Shown here: piece by piece, positions 1 through 9,155 of the stretch
Layout of the letters: the number at the start of each line of letters is the position of its first letter
How positions within the stretch are numbered: the stretch's first letter is position 1
NCBI GenBank assembly: GCA_021151625.1
Contig: JAGKWY010000017.1
Span: 1 to 64,000, forward strand
From: Gammaproteobacteria bacterium
Lineage (GTDB): Bacteria; Pseudomonadota; Gammaproteobacteria; Pseudomonadales; Cellvibrionaceae
Direction: 5' to 3'
DNA: 64,000 nt
The notes under the pieces: generated by a model
The model's database searches: none
The model's input: the letters and a program-made list of their open reading frames with translations, nothing else
Told to the model about the DNA's origin: nothing
Program-made: the position numbers and the translations under genes

Positions 1-64
1 ATCTGTTGTTTTCATCCTGCGCTTTGATAACGCTTCTGCGCCATAAGGGTTTGTCTACCTCACA

Positions 65-1717
65 ATGAAACAATCGCTCCAGCTCAAACTCGGTCAACAG
101 CTGACCATGACTCCCCAGCTGCAACAGGCTATCCGCCTTTTGCAGCTTTCTACTTTGGATTTGCAACAGGAAATTCAGGAAGCATTGGAGTCCAACCCAA
201 TGCTTGAAGTGGAAGAAGGTTTTGATTCCCCCAGCCAAACTGCCGATTACGAAGGCAGTGATCTGGACAATGCTGATTACACCCGCCAGCAAGAAGTTAC
301 CGCCGAGAATAACGGCGAGGCGCCTACCGATTTCAGCGCAGCCGATAACTATTCCTCGAGCAGCGATAACTATCAGGAAAGCAACAACTTTTCCGAAGGC
401 GATAGCTTTAACGATGGCGACAGTTTTGGGGACAGCGAATCCTTCGGTGATACTGATGTGTACGGCGAAGGCGAAAGTTTTAGCGCCGATAGCGGTGACT
501 GGAGTGAAGCCATTCCCAGCGACTTGCCCGTAGATACAAGCTGGGACGATGTCTACCAGGCATCATCCTCCAGTAGTTCCAGCAATTACGACAACGAAGA
601 CAACGATTTTGAAAGTCGCCGTGCAGCAACTGATTCACTCTATGACCACTTGATGTGGCAACTTAACCTCACCCCTATGTCGGATCGTGATCGCATTTTG
701 GCGATGGCAATTATCGATGCCGTAGAACCCAGTGGCATGCTGTCAATTACGCTCGAAGAAATTTTCGAAGGCATGCGCGATGAGTTTGAAGAACTGGAAC
801 TGGATGAAGTCGTCGCAGTGCAACATCGCCTGCAACAATTCGATCCCTGCGGTGTATGCAGCCAAAACCTGTCTGAATGCCTATTAGTGCAACTGCAACA
901 ATTTGATCCCAAAACACCGTTTCTCGATTCGGCCAAATTAATTGCCAAGCAATATTTGCCGGTGCTTGGCAGCCGCGATTATCGCCAGTTGATGCGTCGC
1001 ACCAAATTAAAAGAAGCAGAGTTGAGTCAGGCTGTCGCACTTATCCAAAGTTTGAATCCACGCCCGGGCGATATGATTGCCAGTGGCGACACTGAATATG
1101 TTGTGCCCGATGTATTTGTAGAAAAACGCGATGGTCGCTGGTTAGTTGAGTTGAATCCGGAAATTGCACCACGTTTGCGTATCAATGCCGATTACGCCTC
1201 CATGGTTAAACGCGCCGACTCCAGCAGCGATAACACCTTCCTGAAAGATAATTTACAGGAAGCGCGCTGGTTTCTAAAAAGCCTGCAAAGCCGTAACGAA
1301 ACCCTGTTAAAAGTAGCCAGCTGTATTGTAGAAAAACAGCGCGGATTTCTTGATTACGGCCCCGAGGCGATGAAGCCTCTGGTATTACACGATATTGCTG
1401 AAATTGTGGAAATGCATGAGTCCACTATTTCGCGCGTAACCACGCAAAAATACATGCACACCCCGCAAGGTATTTTCGAGCTGAAATATTTTTTCTCCAG
1501 CCACGTAAGTACCGACAGCGGCGGCGAATGTTCATCAACCGCGATTCGCGCCATTATCAAAAAACTGGTGAATGCGGAAAATCCGAAAAAGCCGCTGAGC
1601 GATAGTAAAATCACTGACTTACTTGCCGAGCAAGGTATTCAGGTAGCGCGCCGCACTATTGCCAAATACCGCGAATCCTTAAATATTCCGCCATCAAACG
1701 AACGCAAAACGATTTAA
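65..1717 (+). CDS. rpoN: RNA polymerase sigma-54 factor RpoN
   Basis: Alternative sigma factor that binds -24/-12 promoters and needs AAA+ activators to open DNA. The N-terminal glutamine/leucine-rich Region I (KLGQQLTMTPQLQQAIRLL, about residues 8-28) and the C-terminal RpoN box (ARRTIAKYR, near residue 533) are both visible, so the protein is complete. At 550 aa it is longer than the usual 480-500 aa. The excess lies in an acidic, serine-rich Region II (about residues 50-185) with repeated D-S-F-G-D type units. It heads the conserved rpoN-hpf-ptsN-rapZ-ptsO cluster. Likely clients in this window are the ABC operon promoter near 41,620 and its activator at 46,565. Confidence 0.98.
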   Translation: MKQSLQLKLGQQLTMTPQLQQAIRLLQLSTLDLQQEIQEALESNPMLEVEEGFDSPSQTADYEGSDLDNADYTRQQEVTAENNGEAPTDFSAADNYSSSSDNYQESNNFSEGDSFNDGDSFGDSESFGDTDVYGEGESFSADSGDWSEAIPSDLPVDTSWDDVYQASSSSSSSNYDNEDNDFESRRAATDSLYDHLMWQLNLTPMSDRDRILAMAIIDAVEPSGMLSITLEEIFEGMRDEFEELELDEVVAVQHRLQQFDPCGVCSQNLSECLLVQLQQFDPKTPFLDSAKLIAKQYLPVLGSRDYRQLMRRTKLKEAELSQAVALIQSLNPRPGDMIASGDTEYVVPDVFVEKRDGRWLVELNPEIAPRLRINADYASMVKRADSSSDNTFLKDNLQEARWFLKSLQSRNETLLKVASCIVEKQRGFLDYGPEAMKPLVLHDIAEIVEMHESTISRVTTQKYMHTPQGIFELKYFFSSHVSTDSGGECSSTAIRAIIKKLVNAENPKKPLSDSKITDLLAEQGIQVARRTIAKYRESLNIPPSNERKTI

Positions 1718-1824
1718 TTTGTTATTCGGGAAACTGGATAGGGATATTGCATGCAGAACCAATACTGCATCGATTTTATTGATCGACTGGCCCACTTGGT
1801 CAGTCACATTATGAGGAAGTACCT

Positions 1825-2115
1825 ATGCAAATAAATATCAGTGGCCACCACCTCGAAGTCACCGACTCCTTAAGAGATTATGTCACCAGTAAAATTGAAC
1901 GTCTGAGCAATCACCACGACCGCATTACTACAACTCACGTAATTCTCTCAGTGGACAAACTGATTCAAAAAGCGGAAGCAACCATTCATGTAAGCGGCAA
2001 AGATATTCATGCCGACGCTACTCACGAAGATCTTTATGCGGCGATTGATGCACTGGCAGACAAGCTGGATCGTCAATTAATTAAACACAAAGAAAAAATG
2101 CGCAGCCATCGTTAA
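1825..2115 (+). CDS. hpf: Ribosome hibernation promoting factor (short form)
   Basis: Small S30AE-family protein (96 aa) that binds the decoding region of the 30S subunit and promotes 100S dimers in stationary phase. It begins with the typical MQINISGHHLEVTDSLRDYV segment and has the family's central VDK and ADATHEDLYAAIDAL segments; the length fits the short HPF/YhbH class without the long C-terminal dimerisation domain. A GAGGAAG ribosome site lies just upstream of the ATG. It sits between rpoN and ptsN, the standard order in gammaproteobacteria. Confidence 0.96.
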   Translation: MQINISGHHLEVTDSLRDYVTSKIERLSNHHDRITTTHVILSVDKLIQKAEATIHVSGKDIHADATHEDLYAAIDALADKLDRQLIKHKEKMRSHR

Positions 2116-2163
2116 TAAAATGATCGCAGCGCACAACCGAGGATGCTACGGCATCAGTTAGCT

Positions 2164-2616
2164 ATGCAAATCGAATCCCTTATCAGCCCCGGCCGCACCC
2201 TGTGCGGCATAGAGGGCGGCAGCAAAAAACGTGCACTGGAATTACTTGCCAATACTATTGCGCAGGATATTCCAGCCATCAATGCCGATGAATTATTTCG
2301 CCGCCTTATCGGGCGCGAGCGCTTGGGTTCTACCGGGATCGGCCATGGTGTGGCCATCCCGCACTGTCGCGTGGAGAATTGCACCGGCACCGTAGGTGCG
2401 TTAATTACGCTATCTGAACCGATTGATTTTGACGCCATAGATTCACAACCAGTGGATATACTCTTTGCGATGCTGGTGCCGGAAGATGCTCACGATGAGC
2501 ATCTGCAAACCCTGGCCACCCTTGCAGGCGCATTGAATAATCCGGAATACCGCCAGCGGCTGCGCAAAGCAGAGAGCGACCAGTCGCTCTACCAGGCAGC
2601 AATTGCAACGCCCTAG
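2164..2616 (+). CDS. ptsN: Nitrogen-PTS EIIA component PtsN
   Basis: Phospho-acceptor EIIA(Ntr) of the nitrogen phosphotransferase system, a regulatory protein that receives phosphate from NPr. The active-site histidine lies in GHGVAIPHCRV, followed by the PTS_EIIA_2 pattern (PVDILFAMLVPEDAHDEHL). An in-frame ATG exists at 2143, but its only GAGG touches the codon with no spacer; starting at 2164 gives the usual MQIESLISPGRTL N-terminus and 150 aa. Neither start has an ideal ribosome site. Cotranscription with rapZ (11-bp gap) and ptsO is likely. Confidence 0.94.
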   Translation: MQIESLISPGRTLCGIEGGSKKRALELLANTIAQDIPAINADELFRRLIGRERLGSTGIGHGVAIPHCRVENCTGTVGALITLSEPIDFDAIDSQPVDILFAMLVPEDAHDEHLQTLATLAGALNNPEYRQRLRKAESDQSLYQAAIATP

Positions 2617-2627
2617 GAGTCAGGCTT

Positions 2628-3497
2628 ATGCATCTGGTTATTGTCAGCGGACTATCAGGTTCGGGAAAAAGTACGGCACTTCACGTTCTTGAGGACGTGG
2701 GGTTTAACTGTATCGATAACCTGCCCGTCAGTCTGCTTCCGGCACTGGTTGCCCAAATCCAGATTCACAAAGACGACAAGCAAAAGTTTGCCATTGGTAT
2801 AGACGTGCGCAACGCCTGGCAAGACCTGGCGATTTTCCCGCAGATGATCAGCACCCTAAAGGATGCCCACCTGCCATTTCGTACCCTGTTCCTCGACTCG
2901 CAGCCGGCGGTACTGATTCAGCGCTTTAGCGAAACCCGGCGCAAACACCCGCTGTCTGACAAACACACCAGCCTTGAAGAAGCTATCACCGCTGAACAGC
3001 ATTTGCTGGAGCCTATTCGCGATACTGCAGATCAGGTGATAGATACCAGCCACCTGAACCTGCATGAATTGCGCGACCTGGTGAAAGAGCGAGTAGTGGG
3101 TCGTAGCGAATCCACCATGGCGATACTGTTCGAATCCTTTGGTTTCAAACATGGAGTGCCGGTGAATGCGGATCTGGTATTTGACGCGCGCTGCCTGCCC
3201 AATCCACATTGGAAACCCAATTTGCGCCCCCAGACAGGTAAAGATCAGGACGTAATCGACTTTCTGGAGGAGCAGGTAACCGTCAAGGAGATGTACGACG
3301 ATATAGAGCATTACCTAACGCGCTGGCTGCCACGCTACCAGGCCAACAATCGCAGCTATATCACCATTGCCGTTGGCTGTACCGGCGGGCAGCACAGGTC
3401 TGTGTATTTAGCTGAGCGCCTGCAAAAACACTTCGACCAAAGCTTTAGCGATGTACAAGTTCGTCATCGCGATATTAACAAACACAAAAAACACTGA
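2628..3497 (+). CDS. rapZ: RNase adapter / nucleotide-binding protein RapZ
   Basis: RapZ (YvcJ family) binds nucleotide and, in Enterobacteria, recruits RNase E to the small RNA GlmZ to control glucosamine-6-phosphate synthesis. The Walker A motif GLSGSGKST is at residues 8-16. The C-terminal half carries the family's VFDARCLPNPHW and VGCTGGQHRSVYLAERL segments. At 289 aa it matches the family length. It lies between ptsN and ptsO as in most gammaproteobacteria. Whether GlmY/GlmZ exist in this organism cannot be seen here. Confidence 0.97.
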   Translation: MHLVIVSGLSGSGKSTALHVLEDVGFNCIDNLPVSLLPALVAQIQIHKDDKQKFAIGIDVRNAWQDLAIFPQMISTLKDAHLPFRTLFLDSQPAVLIQRFSETRRKHPLSDKHTSLEEAITAEQHLLEPIRDTADQVIDTSHLNLHELRDLVKERVVGRSESTMAILFESFGFKHGVPVNADLVFDARCLPNPHWKPNLRPQTGKDQDVIDFLEEQVTVKEMYDDIEHYLTRWLPRYQANNRSYITIAVGCTGGQHRSVYLAERLQKHFDQSFSDVQVRHRDINKHKKH

Positions 3498-3518
3498 TTT
3501 CACACACAGAACCAGGCA

Positions 3519-3791
3519 ATGCATACAGACACTCTCGACATTATTAACAAACGCGGTTTACACGCCCGTGCCGCCGCCAAGCTCGCCACCCTGGCCAATA
3601 AATTCACGGCCAAAATTCTGGTGCGCGTGGGCGAAGGCAACTGGGCGGATGCCAAAAGCGTAATGTCACTGATGTTGCTAGCAGCAAGTTGCGGTACTGC
3701 CCTGCAAGTCAGCAGCGAAGGCGACGATGCCGAAGCTGCCCTTAGTGCTATTCGCGCCCTGATCGCAGATCGGTTTGAAGAAGGCGAATAA
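3519..3791 (+). CDS. ptsO: Phosphocarrier protein NPr (HPr family)
   Basis: HPr-like phosphocarrier of the nitrogen PTS that passes phosphate from EI(Ntr) to PtsN. The His phosphorylation site is in NKRGLHARAAAKLA (His16), and the conserved MSLMLLAASCGT segment near residues 48-59 corresponds to the regulatory helix. At 90 aa it is full length. It is the last gene of the rpoN cluster before the disrupted darP region. Confidence 0.95.
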   Translation: MHTDTLDIINKRGLHARAAAKLATLANKFTAKILVRVGEGNWADAKSVMSLMLLAASCGTALQVSSEGDDAEAALSAIRALIADRFEEGE

Positions 3792-3891
3792 ATCGCCTAT
3801 TGTTTAATCTATAGCCAGCACAAAGGTTGTCCTTAAGCGGCAACTACACTAAGCTGCGCGCCCTTTTACTGTTTCAGCCAACGGCACCACC

Positions 3892-4201
3892 ATGGTTTAC
3901 AACTACGACGATATCAATCCCGACGATTACATCCTGAGCAAATCCCAGGTCAAATAAAATGCAGAACCGCAACGATCAGTATGTACATCGCCAGCACCAG
4001 ATTGAGCGCTATCGCGACCTGTTAATTGAAGGTGACAAGCAGATATTCCAAACCCTGGTAACTTCTTGCCCAGGCATCGATGTCCAGCACTTGCGCCAGT
4101 TAATTCGCGCCGCACAAAAAGAACGCGAAGAGAACAAACCCGCCGCAAGTGCACGCAAGCTATTTGGTTTTATCCGCGAGCAGCTCGAACTGCAGGATTA
4201 A
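3892..4201 (+). pseudogene. darP: DarP/YjgA (DUF615) gene with internal deletion and frameshift
   Basis: DarP is a dual-action ribosome-associated protein acting in late 50S assembly, normally about 180 aa. A 21-codon reading frame from the ATG at 3892 gives a DarP N-terminus ending in YILSKSQVK and stops at TAA 3955-3957. One base later, in another frame, the ATG at 3959 opens 80 codons that match the C-terminal half (HQIERYRDLLIEGD, LRQLIRAAQKEREENKP, SARKLFGFIREQ). Roughly 80 central residues are missing and the halves are out of frame. The TAAAATG junction could let the C-terminal half be translated by restart, but a working protein is unlikely. In Pseudomonas darP lies between pmbA and tldD; neither is next to it here. 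Confidence 0.85.
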
Positions 4202-4222
4202 TCCCCCCCCTCCACTGACCAT

Positions 4223-4304
4223 CTTAAGGTTCACTTAAGATGGCCGTGTAAAGATTCACAAAAATCCACGCACTTGCTCGACCGGCCTTAAGGTCAAGGT
4301 TAAG
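4223..4304 (+). promoter_or_regulatory. Two CTTAAG-type response-regulator boxes upstream of the metal operon
   Basis: CTTAAG-GTTCA-CTTAAG (4223-4239) is an exact direct repeat with 5-bp spacer, the form bound by OmpR/PhoB-family regulators such as PmrA and metal-responsive relatives. A second, looser copy, CTTAAG-GTCAAG-GTTAAG, lies at 4287-4304. Both sit just upstream of the first gene of the efflux operon (4347), so metal-responsive two-component control is likely. No regulator or sensor gene for it is present nearby. Confidence 0.6.
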
Positions 4305-4346
4305 ATGCCTTTCGTGTCAATTTTTAACCGATAGTAAATCATCCCT

Positions 4347-4715
4347 GTGAAAATCCGGAAAATCGCCAAGATAGTGACCTTTGCAGCCTTATTCAGTTGG
4401 TTTTGCGCCAGCTTGTTGGGCTTGCACAGTCACATCCCTCTGGACGGTAGCCCGGCAACGCTGGATAGCTCCCTCTTCAAGGACTCGCTCGATGATTCCT
4501 ATGGCCATAAAGCCAGTCCCCATGTAGATACCGATTCAAACACCACGCCGGCAAAAAACCTCAACCTTGCAGCATTGCTTGTGGTCGGTCTGGTTATCCT
4601 GCTGTTGATTCAACAAGGCTATTTCAAAACCCCGTTAATACTTTCATTTCATCCGCAAACTGCCCAAGGCCTGCGTCCGCCGCTGCGTGCTCCCCCGACC
4701 TCACTAACTGCCTGA
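4347..4715 (+). CDS. Small membrane/periplasmic protein leading the metal-efflux operon
   Basis: A 122-aa protein with a GTG start. It has an N-terminal hydrophobic segment (about residues 9-26), a short histidine/aspartate-rich loop (HSHIPLDG, YGHKASPHVDTD), a second membrane segment (about residues 72-90) and a proline/arginine-rich C-terminus (LRPPLRAPP). No enzymatic motif is visible. Its place directly before the adaptor gene, and the histidines between the two membrane segments, suggest a metal-related accessory role, which is inference. Small proteins of this kind often precede CzcCBA-type operons. Confidence 0.6.
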   Translation: MKIRKIAKIVTFAALFSWFCASLLGLHSHIPLDGSPATLDSSLFKDSLDDSYGHKASPHVDTDSNTTPAKNLNLAALLVVGLVILLLIQQGYFKTPLILSFHPQTAQGLRPPLRAPPTSLTA

Positions 4716-4799
4716 TTTCAGGCTCGCCATTTGGTTTTATTCCCGTGTAAATGGATCGTCGCTACATCTTGTTGATGCCTGAGCGGCTGTGAGGTTTTT

Positions 4800-5981
4800 A
4801 TGAATATTTCTGTTTTTGCCCTTCCAGCTCGCCGCTGGTTGATGGCTGCTGCATGGGTATCCCTGTGTGCAGTTCCAGCTTCTGCACTTGCAGCACAAGT
4901 AAGTCCTATCCCCATTAACGATCAACAAATACGCAATTTGGGGATAGAAACCATCCAGTTGGAAAGTAGAGCTGCCAGCGCCAGTGGTCGTTATCCGGCG
5001 CAAATCGTATTGCCGCCCCATCAGGAATATCGTTTGGGCGCACCGGAAAACAGCCTGGTGCAACAAGTGCTTGTATTGGAAAACCAGCCGGTTCGCGCTG
5101 GTGATCCGCTGCTGGTTATCAGCAGCCAGAGCCTTGGTGAACTCAGCCTCGCGCTGATTGAAAACCACAGCCGCTGCAAGCTGGCGCAGCAAAACCTGGA
5201 GCGTGACCAGGAGCTGCTGGCCGAGGGAATTATCCCCAGCCGCCGCCTTGAGGAAAGCAAAGCCAATGAGCGCGATGCACGCGCTGCACTTACCCAAGCC
5301 CGTTCGGCATTGGCTGCAGCGGGTGTTGATGAAAAAGGGGTTGAAGGATTGATCCAGCAAGGCAAAGCCAGCAATACCCTGACCTTGCGTGCACCGGTTG
5401 CCGGTGTAGTTACCGAGCTGGCCGCCAAACCCGGCTGGCGCAATAGCGATGGTTTGCCATTGCTGCGTCTGGTAAAGCGCGACCAGCTGTGGGTAGATGT
5501 GCAAATTCCTGCGAGCCAGGCAGGGCTTTGGCCAGCGGATACCTTGTTCCAACTGGCCGACGGCACTGAAGCAAAATTGCTTAACCTCAGCCCGATTACC
5601 TCTGCCGCACAAACTCGCGTGCTGCGCGGCCTTATTGAGAATCCCCCCGCGCAACTCCTACCTGGCAGTTATCAACAAGCCCTGCTGCCACTGAGTAAAG
5701 ACCAAACCTGGGATTTACCCTTGAACGCTATCGCCCGTCGCGGTGCGCAAGCCTATGTATTTATCCGCACTGATAAGGGCTTTAACGCTTTACCCATCGA
5801 AGTTGTCGCCAGTGGCGGCCAACGCGCATTGGTCAGCGGTAATCTGCAAAGCGGTGCTGAAATTGCGGCGGCTGGCGTAGTTGCACTGAAAGCCGCCTGG
5901 CTAAGCCATCTGGATAGCGAACCGGAATCCGCTGCGATTGAACAACAATCGCCGGAAGCCCGATTAGCGGAGGCGCGTTAG
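4800..5981 (+). CDS. RND efflux periplasmic adaptor subunit (CzcB/CusB-like)
   Basis: Membrane-fusion protein (393 aa) linking the inner-membrane RND pump to the outer-membrane channel. It has a signal peptide ending near SALAAQ (about residue 32), a lipoyl-like half motif (VLENQPVRAGDPLLVI), a long alpha-helical hairpin (about residues 115-175, ending GIIPSRRLEESKANERD) and a second lipoyl/beta-barrel region (APVAGVVTELAAKPGW). Its stop codon is followed immediately by the pump gene's ATG at 5982. The metal is not resolved; no histidine-rich N-terminus typical of CzcB is present. Confidence 0.9.
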   Translation: MNISVFALPARRWLMAAAWVSLCAVPASALAAQVSPIPINDQQIRNLGIETIQLESRAASASGRYPAQIVLPPHQEYRLGAPENSLVQQVLVLENQPVRAGDPLLVISSQSLGELSLALIENHSRCKLAQQNLERDQELLAEGIIPSRRLEESKANERDARAALTQARSALAAAGVDEKGVEGLIQQGKASNTLTLRAPVAGVVTELAAKPGWRNSDGLPLLRLVKRDQLWVDVQIPASQAGLWPADTLFQLADGTEAKLLNLSPITSAAQTRVLRGLIENPPAQLLPGSYQQALLPLSKDQTWDLPLNAIARRGAQAYVFIRTDKGFNALPIEVVASGGQRALVSGNLQSGAEIAAAGVVALKAAWLSHLDSEPESAAIEQQSPEARLAEAR

Positions 5982-8856
5982 ATGCTGGTTCGCCTGATCC
6001 AATTCGCGCTGACCCAGCGCCTGTTTATCCTGATTATGACGACATTGCTGGCCGGTTACGGCTGGTACTCCTTCCGTCAACTACCGATTGATGCATTCCC
6101 CGATGTTGCCACTACCCAGGTCAAGGTGATCTACAAAGCGGCGGGAATGACACCGGAAGAAGTAGAAAATCGTATCGCGGTGCCGGTGGAAGCCGAATTA
6201 CTGGGGATTCCCAACCAGCAAATGCTGCGTACGCTGGTGAAATACGGGCTGGTGGATATCACCCTGAATTTTACCGATGGCACCGACATTTACTGGGCAC
6301 GCCAGCAAGTTGCCGAGCGCCTTGCCGGTATCAGCGACCAGTTACCCGGCAGCCTCGAAGGTGGCATGGCTCCCATTACTACCCCTTTGGGAGAGATGTT
6401 CCATTTCACAATCGATAACCCGAAGCTCAGCTTGATGGAGCGCAAAGGCTTGCTCGAATGGGTAGATGGTCATCGCCTTGCGCGACAACACCCCCATTCG
6501 CTTAAGTGATGTAGCAGAAGTGCGCATCGGCGAACTCACCCGCAATGGCATGGTAACCGCCCATGGCAAAGGCGAAGTTGCGCAGGGGCTGGTACTGGGT
6601 TTGGCGGGAGCCAATGCTCGTGCGGTAGTCGCCGGATTGGAGCAGAAAATCGTCGAGATACAATCAAGCCTGCCGGAAGGTACCGAGTTGAATGTGTTTT
6701 ACAACCGCGCCTCCCTAGTGGACCAAGCGGTATTTACTGTATCCAAAGCACTAGCTGAAGCGATTGCGCTGGTACTGATCCTGCTAGGCGTATTCCTCGG
6801 TAACCTGCGCGCGGCAATTACAGTGGCGCTGATCCTGCCGCTGTCTGCCCTCGCCACTTTTGTGATGATGAACCAGGTCGGTATGTCCGCCAATTTGATG
6901 AGCCTTGGCGGTTTGGCCATTGCGATTGGCATGCTGGTCGATGCCGCCGTGGTGGTCGTGGAAAACCTGGTCCAGCATATGGCTCATGAACGTAGCAAAT
7001 TGCCGCGCATGCACTTGATTTATCGCGCCCTGCGTGAAGTCAGCGCTCCGGTCACCACCGGGATTCTGGTCATCATCACCGTATTCCTGCCATTACTGAC
7101 CTTACAGGGTATGGAAGGCAAACTCTTTGCACCTGTGGCCCTGACCATCGTCTTTGCACTGGCCAGTTCGCTGTTGCTATCACTCACCGTTATCCCGGTG
7201 ATTGCCTCTTACCTGCTCACCAAAGTCAGCCATGAAGAACCCTGGTTGCCGCGCAAATTACAGGAACTGTACGCGCCGCTGCTGGAATGGGCCTTTAACA
7301 ATCAGAAGCCGGTATTTATCGGCGCTGGCGTTATGTTTGTGCTGGCCGTCGGCGTTTACAGCGTTACCGGTAAAACCTTTATGCCAACCATGGATGAGGG
7401 CGACATAGTGATCGGCCTGGAACGTTTGCCATCGATTAGCCTGGAGGAAAGCGTCGCCCTAGATACACGTTTGCAGAAATCGATCCTGGAAAATATCCCG
7501 GAAGTAACCGGCATAGTGGCGCGCGCCGGCTCCGACCAGATCGGCCTGGACCCCATGGGCCTGAACCAGACCGACAGTTTCCTCACCATCAAACCCAAAG
7601 ACGAATGGCGGATGGATACCAAGGAAGAACTGCTGGACGAATTGCGCGCTGTGCTCGCTGACATGCCCGGCATTGCCTACAACTTCACCATGCCGATTGA
7701 TATGCGCGTGTCGGAGATGATCATGGGTGTGCGCGGCGATCTGGCGATCAAAATCTTCGGCCCGGATCTGGACACGCTTAACCGCCTCGCTGGCGATATC
7801 CTCACCGTCGTGGAAACACTGGACGGTAGCGAAGACGCCTACACACTGACCAACGATGGTGTGCAATACCTGCAAGTCAATATCGACCGGCTCGCCGCTG
7901 GCCAGCTCGGATTTTCCATGGCCGAGGTGCAGGATTTCCTGCGCGTACAATTACAAGGTGAAGTGCTCGGTACCGTCACCGAAGGTGATCGTCGCACACC
8001 AATCCAGCTCCGTGGCAATAGCGACCTACGCAGCTCCCCGGGCGATTTTGCCAACTTGCATTTACTCGCACCCAACGGCGAATCAGTGCCGCTGAGCAGC
8101 ATTGCCAGCCTGGAGCGGGTGGAAGGCCAAGTGAAAATCGACCGCGAAATGGGCAGCCGCTACAGCGTGGTAATCGCCAATGTCAGTGGCCGCGACCTGG
8201 TGGGATTTGTCGATGAGGCCAAAGCTGCTATTGCCCAAAAGGTGGATTTACCCGAAGGCTATCGCCTCACCTTTGGTGGACAATTTGAAAACCAGCAGCG
8301 CGCCGCCGCCCGTTTGGGCCTGGTTACACCGGTTGCGTTATTGCTGATTTTTATCTTGCTGTTTTCCAGCTTCGGTTCCGTACGCCAGGCATTGCTGGTG
8401 TTCAGCAACATTCCCTTTGCGTTGGTAGGGGGAGTTGTTGCGCTCTGGCTGTCAGGCGAATACCTGTCGGTGCCGGCATCCGTGGGCTTTATCGCCCTGC
8501 TGGGAATTGCCGTGCTCAATGGTGTGGTGATGGTGAGTTACTTCAACCAGCTTCATGCAGAGGGAATGGCCCTCGCCCAGGTGGTTCGCACCGGTGCCAA
8601 ACGCCGTTTGCGACCGGTGTTGATGACCGCCACGATTACCGCGTTTGGTTTGATCCCGCTGCTCTTTGCCACTGGCCCCGGCTCCGAAATCCAGCGGCCG
8701 CTGGCCATAGTCGTGATCGGCGGTTTGATTACTGCCACAGCGCTTACGTTGTTGATGTTGCCGCTGCTCTATGCGCGCTTCGCCTTCCCTGCTGCCAGCA
8801 ACGCCGGCAATGAAAAATCCATCGACCTGAAATTAACCCAAGGAGAGCCCTTATGA
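5982..8856 (+). pseudogene. Heavy-metal RND pump (CzcA/CusA family), internally deleted and frameshifted
   Basis: Proton-driven inner-membrane RND pump, normally about 1,040 aa with 12 membrane helices. A first frame (5982-6509) carries the N-terminus through RQLPIDAFPDVATTQVKVIY, FTDGTDIYWARQQVAERL and APITTPLGEMFHF, then leaves homology after SLMERKGLLEWV. The family sequence resumes in another frame at VIALRDNTPIRLSDVAEV (near 6466) and runs to 8856, including the helix-4 segment VDAAVVVVEN. About 85-90 residues of the first porter domain are missing and the two parts are out of frame, so no full pump can be made. The ATG at 6466 could allow a C-terminal fragment, which would lack helix 1 and half a porter domain. 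Confidence 0.88.
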
Positions 8857-9155
8857 GTCTCGTCTGCCTTTCCTTATTGGGCGCTCCCGCGCTGGAAGAA
8901 AAACTGCTCGACCAATTACTGCAAAGCCCGCACGACCTCACCTTTACCAGCCAGAGTTGTGCAAGCCATGGCGGACATAGCGATGACGGTCTGGATGCCT
9001 GTGAACAGGTTCTCGGGCGTGCCCATGCAGTATTGGTTCAAGTATTAGTGCCTGAATCTGTTGCACGACAACTCATCGACGATCTGGGGGCGCTCTTCAG
9101 CGGCTCCGGTCTGCGCTATTGGCTAACGCCAGTGTTGGAAGAGGGGCAACTCTAG
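8853..9155 (+). CDS. DUF3240 family protein of the metal-efflux operon
   Basis: A 100-aa soluble protein resembling DUF3240, small GlnB-fold-like proteins typically encoded between CzcA and CzcC homologues. It overlaps the pump gene by 4 bp and the next gene by 1 bp (TAGTG), showing translational coupling. The middle carries a histidine/aspartate cluster (ASHGGHSDDGLDAC) that could bind metal. A role in sensing or modulating the pump is inferred from position and fold, not shown. Confidence 0.75.
   Translation: MSLVCLSLLGAPALEEKLLDQLLQSPHDLTFTSQSCASHGGHSDDGLDACEQVLGRAHAVLVQVLVPESVARQLIDDLGALFSGSGLRYWLTPVLEEGQL

Noticed and set aside
1742..1824. Small inverted repeats (ATGCAG/CTGCAT) between rpoN and hpf
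   Set aside because: Short, without T-run, and no regulator consensus; could be chance.
4737..5654. 305-codon minus-strand frame inside the adaptor gene
   Set aside because: It is antisense to a clear family member on the plus strand with matching third-position bias; a shadow frame.
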